Shown piece by piece: positions 25,297-34,838 of a stretch of 64,000 nucleotides of DNA. The stretch is from Treponema sp. GTDB taxonomy: Bacteria; Spirochaetota; Spirochaetia; Treponematales; Treponemataceae. Where the stretch lies: positions 110,987 through 174,986 of the forward strand of contig JAFSJX010000098.1 of assembly GCA_017449285.1 (NCBI GenBank), given 5' to 3'. A program made the translations under genes and the position numbers. Numbering within the stretch: the stretch's first letter is position 1; each line of letters starts with the position of its first letter. The notes beneath the pieces are model-generated. The model made no database searches. It was given only the letters and a program-made list of their open reading frames with translations, and was not told where the DNA came from.

Positions 25297-28041
25297 ATGA
25301 GCGATAAAAAGATATTTCATAAAAATCCTGGTTACAAGATGGTCGATACCTGTGCGGGAGAATTCAGCGCAGAAACACCGTATTTTTATGCGTCTTATGA
25401 CAGCGAAAATGAGGCAGAGGCATTTCTGCAAGAGCGATACGGGGTTTTAGGGGCGCAGTCCCTAGGCGAAGGGGGTGTCGGCGCAACAACGTGCGACGCA
25501 GGGGGAAGGCTTTCCCCCTCAAAAGGAACGATAATCGTACTTGGTTCAGGACCGATTCGCATTGGACAGGGAATTGAATTTGATTATGCCAGCGTGCAAT
25601 GTGTGTGGGCTCTAAAAAAACTAGGCTACGATGTAGTGACGATAAACAACAATCCAGAGACGGTTTCTACAGATTTTGACACGAGCGACAGGCTGTATTT
25701 TGAGCCGCTGACTCCCGAAGATGTGATGGGCGTGATTGCCACGGAAAAGCCAATTGGAGTGGTGGTTGCGTTTGGTGGTGGAACGGCGATTAAACTGGCG
25801 AAATTTTTGGATAGTCAGGGTGTGCGCATTTTAGGGACGAGTGCGGATGCGATTGACCTTGCCGAAGACCGAGAGCGATTTGAGGAATTGTGTGAACGGC
25901 TGCATATCAACCGACCGAAAGGGCTGACGGTGTTTACAGAAAGCGAAGCATTGGAAGCGACAAAAAAATTGGGCTATCCCGTGCTACTGCGACCGAGTTA
26001 TGTGCTTGGCGGGCAGAATATGATTGTAGCCTTTAATGATGACGATGTGCGCGAATATATGAAAATTATTCTGGCGCAGGGAATTGAAAATCCCGTCTTG
26101 ATTGACCAATATATGATGGGCATTGAACTTGAAGTGGACGGCATTTGTGATGGTGAGGATGTGCTGATTCCGGGAATTATGGAGCATATTGAGCGCACGG
26201 GAATTCATTCTGGCGACAGCATTGCAGTGTACCCTGCGTGGAATCTGAACGACATTATGCGCGAAAAAATTATTTCGCAGAGCCGGGAACTTGCGCTTGC
26301 CTTGGGAACAAAAGGCTTGGTGAATATTCAGTACCTTATCTACAACAATGATTTGTATATTATAGAAGTAAATCCGCGTTCCAGTCGAACGGTGCCGTAT
26401 ATCTCAAAAGTTTCGGGCGTGCCGATGGTGGAACTTGCGGTTCGCGCGATGCTGGGAGAAAAACTCCACGATATGGGATATGGCACGGGCTTGTATCGCT
26501 TGCCACCGTATTTTGCGGTAAAAGTGCCTGTGTTCAGTTTTGAAAAATTGATGGACGTGGACACGCATCTTGGACCTGAGATGAAATCAACGGGCGAAGT
26601 GCTGGGCATTGCGGCAACACGTGAAGAGGCAATTTTTAAGGGCTTGATTGCGGCGGGGTATTCGATGAAGCGAAGCGGTGGTGTTCTGTTCAGCGTTCGG
26701 AAAACTGACCGCTACGAACTGCCCGATTTGGCGCGAAAATTCTACGATATGGGATTCAAGTTGTATGCCACCGAGGGAAATGCAGAAACCCTGCGTGACT
26801 TTGGCATGGATGTGGAAGTGGTGAACAAAATCCACGAAAATCCCGATGATAATCTTCTGACGCTTCTTGACAGCGGAAAAATTGACTATGTGATTTCTAC
26901 TTCAGCAAAAGGGCGGAATCCTGCGGCCGACAGCGTAAAAATGCGCCGCCATGCCGTTGAGCGAGATATTCCGTGTCTGACGGCGATTGATACCGCCAAT
27001 GCGATTGCCAACTGTCTGAAAAGCAAATACAATGCGGAAAATGTGGAACTGGTAGACATCAATCAACTGCGAACGACCAAGCAGAAAATTCGTTTTGCCA
27101 AGATGGATTCTACGGGAAATGATTTTATCGTGATTGACGCGATGAGTCAGACGGTGAACAATCCTGCTGGTCTTGCGGTGCGCCTATGTGACAGGACGAA
27201 CGGCGGAATCGGTGCGGACAGTCTGGTGGTGATTGAAAAAAGTTCCGTTGCTGATGCCAAAATGCGGTTTTTCAATCAGGACGGAAGCGAAGGCAAGATG
27301 GCAGGAAACGCAATCCGCTGTGTGGGCAAATATCTGTACGACAACGACATTGACGGCATTACCGAAAAGCACGGACGAAAAAGCGATGCCACGGAAAAAA
27401 TTACGATTGAAACAGAGTCTGGCGTAAAGACGCTTATTTTGTACAAGCAGAACGGCAAAGTGACGAGCGTAACGGTTGATATGGGCACGCCGTATTTTGA
27501 GGCAGAAAAATTGCCCACGCTACTCAAAGCTCATCCGATTTTGCCGTTGAATTTGGTTGCGGGAAGTGGCGCAGAAGCGGTACAGTCTGCCGTAAATGCA
27601 GGGCTTTTGCCAGAAAATGCCGTGGTGAATGTACCGTTTACAGTCGGGCAGAACGAATATCACGTAACTTGTGTTGGCGTAGGAAATCCGCATTGTGTTG
27701 TGTTCAGTCATTTTGTGGACAAAGAGCCGTTGGGTGAAATTGGCCCGCAGTTTGAGCATCACGAGGCATTTCCTATGCGCACCAACACGGAATTTGTTCG
27801 CGTGGTCGGACCTAATGAACTGAAAATGCGCACGTGGGAACGCGGAAACGGCGAAACACTTGCCTGTGGTACAGGTGCGTGTGCGGCTGCGGTGGCTGCA
27901 GTGCTGAACGGATATTGCCCACTCAGCGAGGATATTACCGTGCGTGTGCGGGGCGGAATTCTGCACGTGCGCTACACTGGGGAAACAGTGTTATTGACAG
28001 GTGAAACAAAACTGTGCTTTGAAGGAACGGTAGAAGTATAA
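25297..28041 (+). CDS. Fusion of CarB C-terminal half with DapF-like epimerase
   Basis: Residues 1-46 match the end of the CarB oligomerisation domain (YKMVDTCAGEFSAETPYFY), 77-430 the second ATP-grasp domain of carbamoyl phosphate synthase (GSGPIRIGQGIEFDYASVQ, GIMEHIERTGIHSGD), 430-590 its MGS allosteric domain, and 596-914 a diaminopimelate epimerase. The carboxyphosphate half of CarB is absent upstream. In the epimerase the first active-site cysteine is alanine (KMAGNAIRC, Ala669) while the second is kept (ACGTGACA, Cys857), so epimerase activity is doubtful. Residues 48-76 are encoded by a palindromic repeat element. AGGTAG precedes the ATG. Confidence 0.85.
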   Translation: MSDKKIFHKNPGYKMVDTCAGEFSAETPYFYASYDSENEAEAFLQERYGVLGAQSLGEGGVGATTCDAGGRLSPSKGTIIVLGSGPIRIGQGIEFDYASVQCVWALKKLGYDVVTINNNPETVSTDFDTSDRLYFEPLTPEDVMGVIATEKPIGVVVAFGGGTAIKLAKFLDSQGVRILGTSADAIDLAEDRERFEELCERLHINRPKGLTVFTESEALEATKKLGYPVLLRPSYVLGGQNMIVAFNDDDVREYMKIILAQGIENPVLIDQYMMGIELEVDGICDGEDVLIPGIMEHIERTGIHSGDSIAVYPAWNLNDIMREKIISQSRELALALGTKGLVNIQYLIYNNDLYIIEVNPRSSRTVPYISKVSGVPMVELAVRAMLGEKLHDMGYGTGLYRLPPYFAVKVPVFSFEKLMDVDTHLGPEMKSTGEVLGIAATREEAIFKGLIAAGYSMKRSGGVLFSVRKTDRYELPDLARKFYDMGFKLYATEGNAETLRDFGMDVEVVNKIHENPDDNLLTLLDSGKIDYVISTSAKGRNPAADSVKMRRHAVERDIPCLTAIDTANAIANCLKSKYNAENVELVDINQLRTTKQKIRFAKMDSTGNDFIVIDAMSQTVNNPAGLAVRLCDRTNGGIGADSLVVIEKSSVADAKMRFFNQDGSEGKMAGNAIRCVGKYLYDNDIDGITEKHGRKSDATEKITIETESGVKTLILYKQNGKVTSVTVDMGTPYFEAEKLPTLLKAHPILPLNLVAGSGAEAVQSAVNAGLLPENAVVNVPFTVGQNEYHVTCVGVGNPHCVVFSHFVDKEPLGEIGPQFEHHEAFPMRTNTEFVRVVGPNELKMRTWERGNGETLACGTGACAAAVAAVLNGYCPLSEDITVRVRGGILHVRYTGETVLLTGETKLCFEGTVEV
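25441..25524 (-). repeat. palindromic repeat element family 1, copy C (in frame in carB-dapF)
   Basis: Read on the minus strand it follows copies A and B: GGGGGAAAGCCTTCCCCC hairpin, a variable GC-rich centre, ACACCCCCTTCG, a small hairpin and CCCCTAAAACCCC. It adds about 28 codons without a stop, exactly in the linker between the oligomerisation and second ATP-grasp domains. Confidence 0.75.
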
Positions 28042-28138
28042 TATACCTTAATTTTACTACTTCACTTTTTACTTTTTGGGATAGATTCCTTTTTCTGTTC
28101 TGAATGTCTTTAGCACCCTTTTTTATGTCACCGTTCTT

Positions 28139-28474
28139 TTGAGTTTTAAGAAGAATACCGATTTTTACATTATTTTTACCTATTTTGAAATCATCAGTTT
28201 TTCGTTGATAAGCGAAATTTTTTCTAGCGGGGCGTTCTGCTACATTTTTTATGTGGTCGGAATGATTTCCGTAGTATTCTACCTTCTTCCGCCCAAAAGA
28301 CGCATGAAGCATATTTTTCAGGGAATCGGAATTATCTATGCAATCGCCATTTATATTGTTTAAATGAACATGGCAAGAGAAAAACTTACATATCTTAGCA
28401 ACCACGATTTGATGACGGGTCTTTTTAACCGCCGTTTTTTTGAGCATATCATGCAGCGCAATAAATTTGAGTAA
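28139..28474 (+). pseudogene. Relic of a membrane GGDEF gene
   Basis: Bases 28139-28363 encode three hydrophobic segments and stop at TAA; the next codon, in the same frame, opens 36 residues (28364-28474) reading LTYLSNHDLMTGLFNRRFFE, the entry motif of a GGDEF domain, before another stop. The catalytic GGDEF part is missing. So a membrane diguanylate cyclase gene carries an in-frame stop and a 3' truncation. Confidence 0.7.
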
Positions 28475-28528
28475 AATCAGTTTTTCCAAATTCCACGCCA
28501 CATTCGCAGGACTTGTAGCCAAAAAAAT

Positions 28529-28557
28529 TTGCAAACTCCATCGATATAAAGTAAAAT
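28529..28557 (+). promoter_or_regulatory. leaderless promoter of sbcDC
   Basis: TTGCAA (28529-28534), 17 bp, TAAAAT (28552-28557), 7 nt, ATG at 28565; no ribosome binding site. Confidence 0.55.
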
Positions 28558-28564
28558 ATTCCGT

Positions 28565-29875
28565 ATGCGTTTTATTCATACAGCAGACTGGCATTTGGGA
28601 AATCAGATGCACGACATAGACCGCCACACGGAGGCACAAACATTTTTCCGCTGGCTTAAAGAGCAGATTATCGAAAAACAGGCGGACACGCTGATTGTAG
28701 CGGGAGATGTATTTGATACGGCAAATCCTTCGGTTGAGGCACGGCGGCTGTACTACACGTTTTTGGCTTCCTTGGTGGATTCGTGCTGTAAAAACGTTAT
28801 TATCGTTGGCGGAAATCATGATTCTGCAATTATGCTGGACTCGGCAAAAGAACTGCTTGAAGTACTGAATATTCGCGTGGTCGGCTCAATCAATAATCTT
28901 GCTCCAGAGGATATGTGCTTTGAATTGCGGGGCGCAGATGACACAATAAACGGAATTTGTATGGCAGTTCCCTTTATGCGCGAAGTTGAGCTGCGGAATG
29001 TACTTTCCTCACGGTCATCGGATACAGACTGCACGTTGAATGAAGTCAAAACGACGGACGGCGATTTATATTCCCTTGCGTATAAAAAAGTATACACAGA
29101 CATTTTTTCGGCGGCGAAACGGTTACGCTCAAAAAGAAATATTCCGATTATTGCTACGGGTCATCTGTATGCGGCGGAACTGGAAGGGCGGCTGAACGGT
29201 GTGGCAAGCAATGTTAAAACCGATGACGGCGTAAAAGTGCTTGATGTTCTAGGAACGCTTGGAAATGTGCCGCCCGCAGTCTTTCCCCCTGCGGATTATG
29301 TTGCGCTGGGGCATATTCATTATACGACGATGGTGGCAAAAAATCCTGCAGTGCGCTATTCTGGCTCTCCGTTTGTAATGGGATTTGACGAGGCGGCTTT
29401 GGCGCATTATGTGCTGTGCGTGGATATTGCGGAATCGGGCGGCACGGTATTGGTAGAAAAATTGGAAACACCCCAGCCTTTTGTGTACCGCCGACTTTCG
29501 GGAACGCTTGCGGAAATCAAAGCGGAACTGCAACGGCTTTTGGTGCTTGGCGGCGCAGTAAAGCCCATTTATCTTGAATTGTGCTATCAGCGAGAATTTG
29601 GTGTGAATGCGCAGGATTTTTTGGACGATACGATTCGCGCCCTTCCCGAACATATTACGGTGGTCAGCTGGAAAATTACGGAACAGGAAAAGGTCTTTTC
29701 GGCGGCAAACGGATTCGAGCAGTTTGAGGCGGCAGAAATCAAAAATCTGGACGATAAGGAAATCTTTACCCAACTTATTCTGACCAAAAGCGGGCTAGAC
29801 GGCGCAAGCGAAGAAGGTAAACGTGCGGTGGAAACTTTTTTGCCCTTGCTCATGCAGATAGCGGGAGAAGTATAA
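28565..29875 (+). CDS. sbcD: Exonuclease subunit SbcD
   Basis: Mre11-type nuclease of the SbcCD complex that opens hairpin and blocked DNA ends. Phosphoesterase motifs in order: HTADWHLG, VAGDVFD, GGNHD, ATGHLY and LGHIHY. 436 aa. The TAATG junction overlaps the sbcC start by one base. Confidence 0.95.
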   Translation: MRFIHTADWHLGNQMHDIDRHTEAQTFFRWLKEQIIEKQADTLIVAGDVFDTANPSVEARRLYYTFLASLVDSCCKNVIIVGGNHDSAIMLDSAKELLEVLNIRVVGSINNLAPEDMCFELRGADDTINGICMAVPFMREVELRNVLSSRSSDTDCTLNEVKTTDGDLYSLAYKKVYTDIFSAAKRLRSKRNIPIIATGHLYAAELEGRLNGVASNVKTDDGVKVLDVLGTLGNVPPAVFPPADYVALGHIHYTTMVAKNPAVRYSGSPFVMGFDEAALAHYVLCVDIAESGGTVLVEKLETPQPFVYRRLSGTLAEIKAELQRLLVLGGAVKPIYLELCYQREFGVNAQDFLDDTIRALPEHITVVSWKITEQEKVFSAANGFEQFEAAEIKNLDDKEIFTQLILTKSGLDGASEEGKRAVETFLPLLMQIAGEV

Positions 29876-32709
29876 TGCGCATTCTTTCTTTGGAATTTGA
29901 AAATCTGAACTCCCTTAAAGGCTCGTGGACGATTGACTTTACGCATCCTGATTATGCCAAAAACCACGACATTTTTGTGATTTACGGGCCAACGGGGGCG
30001 GGAAAAACGACGCTTTTGGATGCAGTTACACTGGCTTTGTATGGGCGAACGCCACGTTTGGAAGCGATTAACAATGGCGAAAGCGGAAACGAATTGATGA
30101 CGCGCGGAACGGGATTTTGCTGGGCAAAAGTAGTTTATTCGTGCAAAAAAGGCATTTTTTCATCGGAATTTCAGCAAAATCGTGCGAACGGTAAGACAAC
30201 GGGCAAATTACAGAAAGCATCGTACAAAATTACAAAACTTACGAACGATAGTTTTGCGCAAGCGGACAGCAACAGTCTGACTAACGAACGAAAGTTAGTC
30301 AACAACGCAGAAGAAGTGATTTCCTCTGGAACGGCATCAAACCTTGAAAAAGAAACGCAGAAAATCATTCAGCTGGATTACAAGCAGTTTTGCCGTTCAA
30401 TTATGCTGGCTCAGGGCGAATTCAGCGCATTTTTGGAAAGTGATGCGCGGGAACGGGCGGCAATCCTTGAAAAACTGACGGGAACAGAGCGATACCGCGC
30501 GATTGGTAAAAAAATTGCGGAGACATTCAGCGAAGTCAAAAGATTGTTTCACGACAAAAAATTACGCAAAGAAGAAATCGAAAAACAGATTTTAAGCGAA
30601 GAAGATGAATCTCAAGCAAAGCAAACGGCAGAAAAAATTGAGAAATGGTTTTTAGAAACAGAAAAAAAACAGGCTCATCTTCAAACCATGCTTTCTCTTT
30701 TTAAAGAGACTGAGCAATTCAGGACAGAAATCACACAGCTAAAACAAACTATCGTTCGTTCGGAAGCAGAATTTGCCGCCGCAAAAAAAAATGCAGAATC
30801 AGCAAAAGAGCAACTTTCTGTTGAAGAAAAAGAATTGTCGCAGCGAATGCCATTGTGGAAAAAAGTGCGGGAACTTGACGTAAAAATCACCGTGCAGCGG
30901 CAAAAACTTTCTGAAAGCGAAAACCGTAAAAATGCGGCGGAAAAGGCTCTTTCTGAAAGCAAAAAAAAGAGTGCGTTCCTCAAAGAAAAAATCGAAACCC
31001 TTGAAAAAAAATGTGACGCACTTACCGCATACAAAGAGCAGAACAAAAACGATGAGCAATTGGCAGAGAAAATCGCAAAAGCCGAAACGCTTGCCGCTTC
31101 TTTTGCACAAGAAACAAAAGCGGAGCAATCGTATCAAAAACAGCAGACAATGCTTGCTTCCCAACTGGCGGCACAACAAACGCGGATGAACGACCTTACT
31201 GCCAACCTAAAAGCAATTGAGGAGCGCATTCAAAGTTTTGTTTCTGCGGATGCGGTGTTCATCGCAAAAATCTTGCAACTACAATTAAAAGACGGAAATC
31301 CTTGCCCCGTTTGTGGCTCGGTGTATCATACTTCACATGGGGAAAATGTGGCTTTATCTGAAGGCGAGTTCGACACACAAAAAGCGATGGCGGTTGCGGA
31401 AGATAGTTCTCATCTTACGGCGGAACGCGAAAAAATCGTTTCCGACATGAATGCGCTTTTGGCAAAGATTGAGGCGACAAAATCAGACATAAAAAATGCG
31501 GAATCAAATAACGCACAGGCTCACAAAAATGCCGATGAATATCTTTTACAAATGAATACGTTGTTTTCCGCATGGCAAAAAAAGGCTGATGCTGAAAATC
31601 TTTCCTCCGTTTTAGAGGAGTTGCGTCTTCGTGCAAAAGAGTGGAAACAGAAAACAGAGCAACTGACAGATTTTACCAAAGAGGTATCGGCAAAAATGGC
31701 AGAACTGAAAACAACGGACGAAAATCTGATTGCTCAAAAAAATCAGTTTGAAACGGCTCATACACAATTTGAGGCAGACTGTCTTGCTATGCAAAATCTT
31801 GATGATGAACGGCACGCGCTTTTTGGCGAAAAAAATGTTGATGATGAAGAACGACACAAGAATCAGCTGATAGAAAGTTTGAAACAAAAATTTGAAGAAG
31901 CGCAACAAATTCAGAATCAACTAAAAGAAGAAAAAGCAAAACAAGAGGCACGGAAATTACAACTTGAACAAATGCTTGCCGAAAAGCAGGACGAATTAAA
32001 GGCAATGCAGGCAGATACAAAACGTGACAAAACCAAAGAGGAGATTCTTTCTGAAAGTAATGCTCTTTCTGACGAAAAACAAATGAAGCAAAATCAGTTG
32101 ATTGCAGTAAGGACAATGCTGGAAAGGAATAATCAGAATAAAGCGGATATGGAAAAAATTCTTTCTGAATACACCGCTTTGCAGACAGATTACGCGCTTT
32201 GGGAGCAGATGAACAAATGGGCAGGTCAGCGTGAGGGAGCGGATTTGTCGGTGTTCGTGCAGAGCCTTGCATTCAGTTCATTGCTGCGGCTGACCAACAA
32301 AAATTTATTCGGTATAACCAACCGTTACAAAGTAGTACAAAAATCGCCCGCTTCGCTGGATTTTGAGATGCAGGACATATTTTTTGACGAGCCGCGTTCC
32401 ATTGCAAACCTGAGCGGCGGAGAAAAATTTTTGGTCAGCCTGTCGTTCGCCCTAGGAATCTCCGAATTTGCCAGCCGCAATGTGCGCGTGGATTCACTTT
32501 TCTTGGACGAAGGATTTGGTACGTTGAGCGGCGAACTTTTGACGGAAGCAATCAACGCGCTCAAAAATTTGCAGAAAGACGGAAAAATGCTCGGAATCAT
32601 CACGCATGTGCAGGACGTTATCAATGAAATTGACCAGCGCATCGAGGTAAAGCCTGTTTCTGGTGGACACAGCATTTTAATTGGTTCTGGAATATCAAAC
32701 GAAGAGTGA
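29875..32709 (+). CDS. sbcC: Exonuclease subunit SbcC
   Basis: Rad50-like ATPase, 944 aa. Walker A YGPTGAGKTTLLDA, long coiled coils on either side of a zinc hook CPVC (near residue 478), ABC signature NLSGGEKFLVSLSFAL and Walker B SLFLDEGFGTLS. With SbcD it processes DNA hairpins and double-strand ends, which is relevant in a genome with many palindromic repeats. Confidence 0.95.
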   Translation: MRILSLEFENLNSLKGSWTIDFTHPDYAKNHDIFVIYGPTGAGKTTLLDAVTLALYGRTPRLEAINNGESGNELMTRGTGFCWAKVVYSCKKGIFSSEFQQNRANGKTTGKLQKASYKITKLTNDSFAQADSNSLTNERKLVNNAEEVISSGTASNLEKETQKIIQLDYKQFCRSIMLAQGEFSAFLESDARERAAILEKLTGTERYRAIGKKIAETFSEVKRLFHDKKLRKEEIEKQILSEEDESQAKQTAEKIEKWFLETEKKQAHLQTMLSLFKETEQFRTEITQLKQTIVRSEAEFAAAKKNAESAKEQLSVEEKELSQRMPLWKKVRELDVKITVQRQKLSESENRKNAAEKALSESKKKSAFLKEKIETLEKKCDALTAYKEQNKNDEQLAEKIAKAETLAASFAQETKAEQSYQKQQTMLASQLAAQQTRMNDLTANLKAIEERIQSFVSADAVFIAKILQLQLKDGNPCPVCGSVYHTSHGENVALSEGEFDTQKAMAVAEDSSHLTAEREKIVSDMNALLAKIEATKSDIKNAESNNAQAHKNADEYLLQMNTLFSAWQKKADAENLSSVLEELRLRAKEWKQKTEQLTDFTKEVSAKMAELKTTDENLIAQKNQFETAHTQFEADCLAMQNLDDERHALFGEKNVDDEERHKNQLIESLKQKFEEAQQIQNQLKEEKAKQEARKLQLEQMLAEKQDELKAMQADTKRDKTKEEILSESNALSDEKQMKQNQLIAVRTMLERNNQNKADMEKILSEYTALQTDYALWEQMNKWAGQREGADLSVFVQSLAFSSLLRLTNKNLFGITNRYKVVQKSPASLDFEMQDIFFDEPRSIANLSGGEKFLVSLSFALGISEFASRNVRVDSLFLDEGFGTLSGELLTEAINALKNLQKDGKMLGIITHVQDVINEIDQRIEVKPVSGGHSILIGSGISNEE

Positions 32710-32765
32710 CAAAGACGCAAATTTTTGCTAAAATTGATGGCATATAATAAAAATTAGGAGAAAAA

Positions 32766-33401
32766 ATGATTTCTGAAAAAAATAGAAAAATTGCGATTAC
32801 AGGTGCGTTCAGCGCGCTGGTTGTAGTGATGTATCTGACTGGTTTGGGCTATATTCGCATCAATCCGCAGATTTCTTATACGATTCTGCAAGTACCCGTT
32901 ATTCTGGCAACGATTTTGGGCGGTCTTGTGCCAGGACTGATTACAGGATTTGTGTTCGGGCTGACCAGTCTGATTAAGTCTGCCGTTATGCCGCTCAGTA
33001 TGCTTGACCCCTATTTTTTAAATCCGCTCTGCTCGATTTTCCCTCGTGTGATGATTGCGGTGGTTACGTGGCTGGTGTTTACGGCTCTGAAAAAGATTCC
33101 ACATCTGCCTGTGGTGGTAAGCGGCATTGTGGCGGCGGTGCTTGGTTCGCTGACCAATACAATTATGGTGTTTGCAATGCTTTGTTTGATTTACTTTAGC
33201 GAAATTGCGCCGATTGTACAGAAGGCGGTGGAAAAATTTCCTTATCTTGGGAATGCCGCTTATTTTGCCATTTTGCTTATGTTTGCACCTGCCGCTTTGG
33301 TTGAAGGAGCAATCAGTGGTGCGGTAAGCGGAGCGGTTCTGACTTCAATGGGAATTGCATCTCGTGGCAAAGCAAAATTGAATAAAGACAGCGAGGAATA
33401 A
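32766..33401 (+). CDS. ECF transporter S component
   Basis: 211 residues, six hydrophobic helices. The N-terminal AITGAFSALVVVMYLTGLG, ILATILGGLVPGLITGFVFG and the late ALVEGAISGAVSG pattern match substrate-binding S components of energy-coupling-factor vitamin transporters. The T and A components are not in this window. AGGAG lies before the ATG. Followed 4 nt later by trkA. Confidence 0.75.
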   Translation: MISEKNRKIAITGAFSALVVVMYLTGLGYIRINPQISYTILQVPVILATILGGLVPGLITGFVFGLTSLIKSAVMPLSMLDPYFLNPLCSIFPRVMIAVVTWLVFTALKKIPHLPVVVSGIVAAVLGSLTNTIMVFAMLCLIYFSEIAPIVQKAVEKFPYLGNAAYFAILLMFAPAALVEGAISGAVSGAVLTSMGIASRGKAKLNKDSEE

Positions 33402-33404
33402 ACA

Positions 33405-34838
33405 GTGAAAATCGTAATTATCGGTGCGGGCTTTACGGGCATTCAGCTGGCAAAGCGGCTTATCAATGGTAAAAATGATGTGGTTCTTATCGATAATAAC
33501 GAAGAAATTGTGCGTCACGCGTCCAATCGGCTTGATTGCGATGTTATTCTTGCGGACGGAAATAATTTGGCTACTTTGGAAGAGGCAGGTCTGGCTAAGG
33601 CAGATGCGCTTGTGTGTGTAACAAGTAGCGATGAGGTAAATATGATTACCTGTTCGCTTGTGGATTCTGTTTATCCTAATCTGCTTAAAATTGCGCGTGT
33701 ACGAAACTATGCATATTATGTGAATACGGCAGATGCGGCTCAGAAACACGCTGGTGATTTGAGCGGTAACCATCGTCCGCTGTACGGTATTGACTACATG
33801 ATTCATCCGGACGTTGAGGCGGCAGAAGCGATTGTAAATGCGGTTGAGCATGGTGCGCTTACAGATTCTATTCCGTTTGGCGATGATTACGAACTGGTAC
33901 GCATTCAAGTAGAGGCTGGAAGTCCTGTGGACGGACAGATTCTGCAAAATATTCGCACGTTGACACAAAAACCGATTCTGATTGCTTACATCGAAAGCGC
34001 AGGAGAAACTTCACTTCCGAGCGGGTCAACAATTATAAAAGCAAACGATTATTTAGGAATTCTTGCGCGAAAAACAGATATCCTTGATTTTTTGCAGTTA
34101 TGCGGCTCGAAGATTAAAAAATTAAATAAAATTGCGCTGATTGGCGCAGGCAGAATTGGAACGATTGTTGCTGAGCGATTGATTCAACGGAAACGGAGTG
34201 TATTTGCCCGATTGTTCGGTCTTCAGAAAAAAGTTTCGCAGGATTTTGTGATTATTGACAGTGATGAGGCACAGACAAAAGCGGCATCGGAACGATTTCC
34301 TGATGTAAAAGTTTTCCGCGCCGATGCTACGGACGAAGCGTTTTTGCGGGAAGAAGGCATAGACAAATTTGATTTGGTTATCTGCGCGACGCACAACCAT
34401 GAACTGAATATTATCGTGGCGGCTTATATTGAATCTCTTGGAGTAAAAAATAGTATTTGTCTGGTAGCGTCATCTGCATTTGCGGAAATTGCCCGGAAAA
34501 TTGAAATTGAAGTTGCTGTTCCACTGAGAGACACGGTAGTAGACAGTATAATGAGTCATCTACGGGGTTCTAATGTGACGGGCATTCATACGGTGACGGA
34601 CGGCACGTTGGAAATTCTTGAAATTACGATTTCCGAGAATTCGCAGGTGAACGAAAAAATGCTTAAAGACATTGCGGAAAATGGTAAATTCTTGATTCTG
34701 ATGGTGCAAAAGCCAGGGGAACCGAATTTTACAATTCCAACGGGAAATACGGTGTTGGCGAATGGCGATAACCTTGTGCTGATTACGACAACAAAAGACA
34801 GTCAGCATGTTTTGGAAAAGTTTGAGGCAGAAAGCTGA
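33405..34838 (+). CDS. trkA: Trk potassium uptake regulator TrkA
   Basis: Cytoplasmic NAD-binding gate of the Trk K+ channel. Two RCK halves, each with a Rossmann loop (IIGAGFTGIQLAKRL and LIGAGRIGTIVAERL) and a TrkA-C domain. 477 aa. GTG start at 33405 with GAGGAA upstream. Its TGA overlaps the trkH ATG. Confidence 0.93.
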   Translation: MKIVIIGAGFTGIQLAKRLINGKNDVVLIDNNEEIVRHASNRLDCDVILADGNNLATLEEAGLAKADALVCVTSSDEVNMITCSLVDSVYPNLLKIARVRNYAYYVNTADAAQKHAGDLSGNHRPLYGIDYMIHPDVEAAEAIVNAVEHGALTDSIPFGDDYELVRIQVEAGSPVDGQILQNIRTLTQKPILIAYIESAGETSLPSGSTIIKANDYLGILARKTDILDFLQLCGSKIKKLNKIALIGAGRIGTIVAERLIQRKRSVFARLFGLQKKVSQDFVIIDSDEAQTKAASERFPDVKVFRADATDEAFLREEGIDKFDLVICATHNHELNIIVAAYIESLGVKNSICLVASSAFAEIARKIEIEVAVPLRDTVVDSIMSHLRGSNVTGIHTVTDGTLEILEITISENSQVNEKMLKDIAENGKFLILMVQKPGEPNFTIPTGNTVLANGDNLVLITTTKDSQHVLEKFEAES

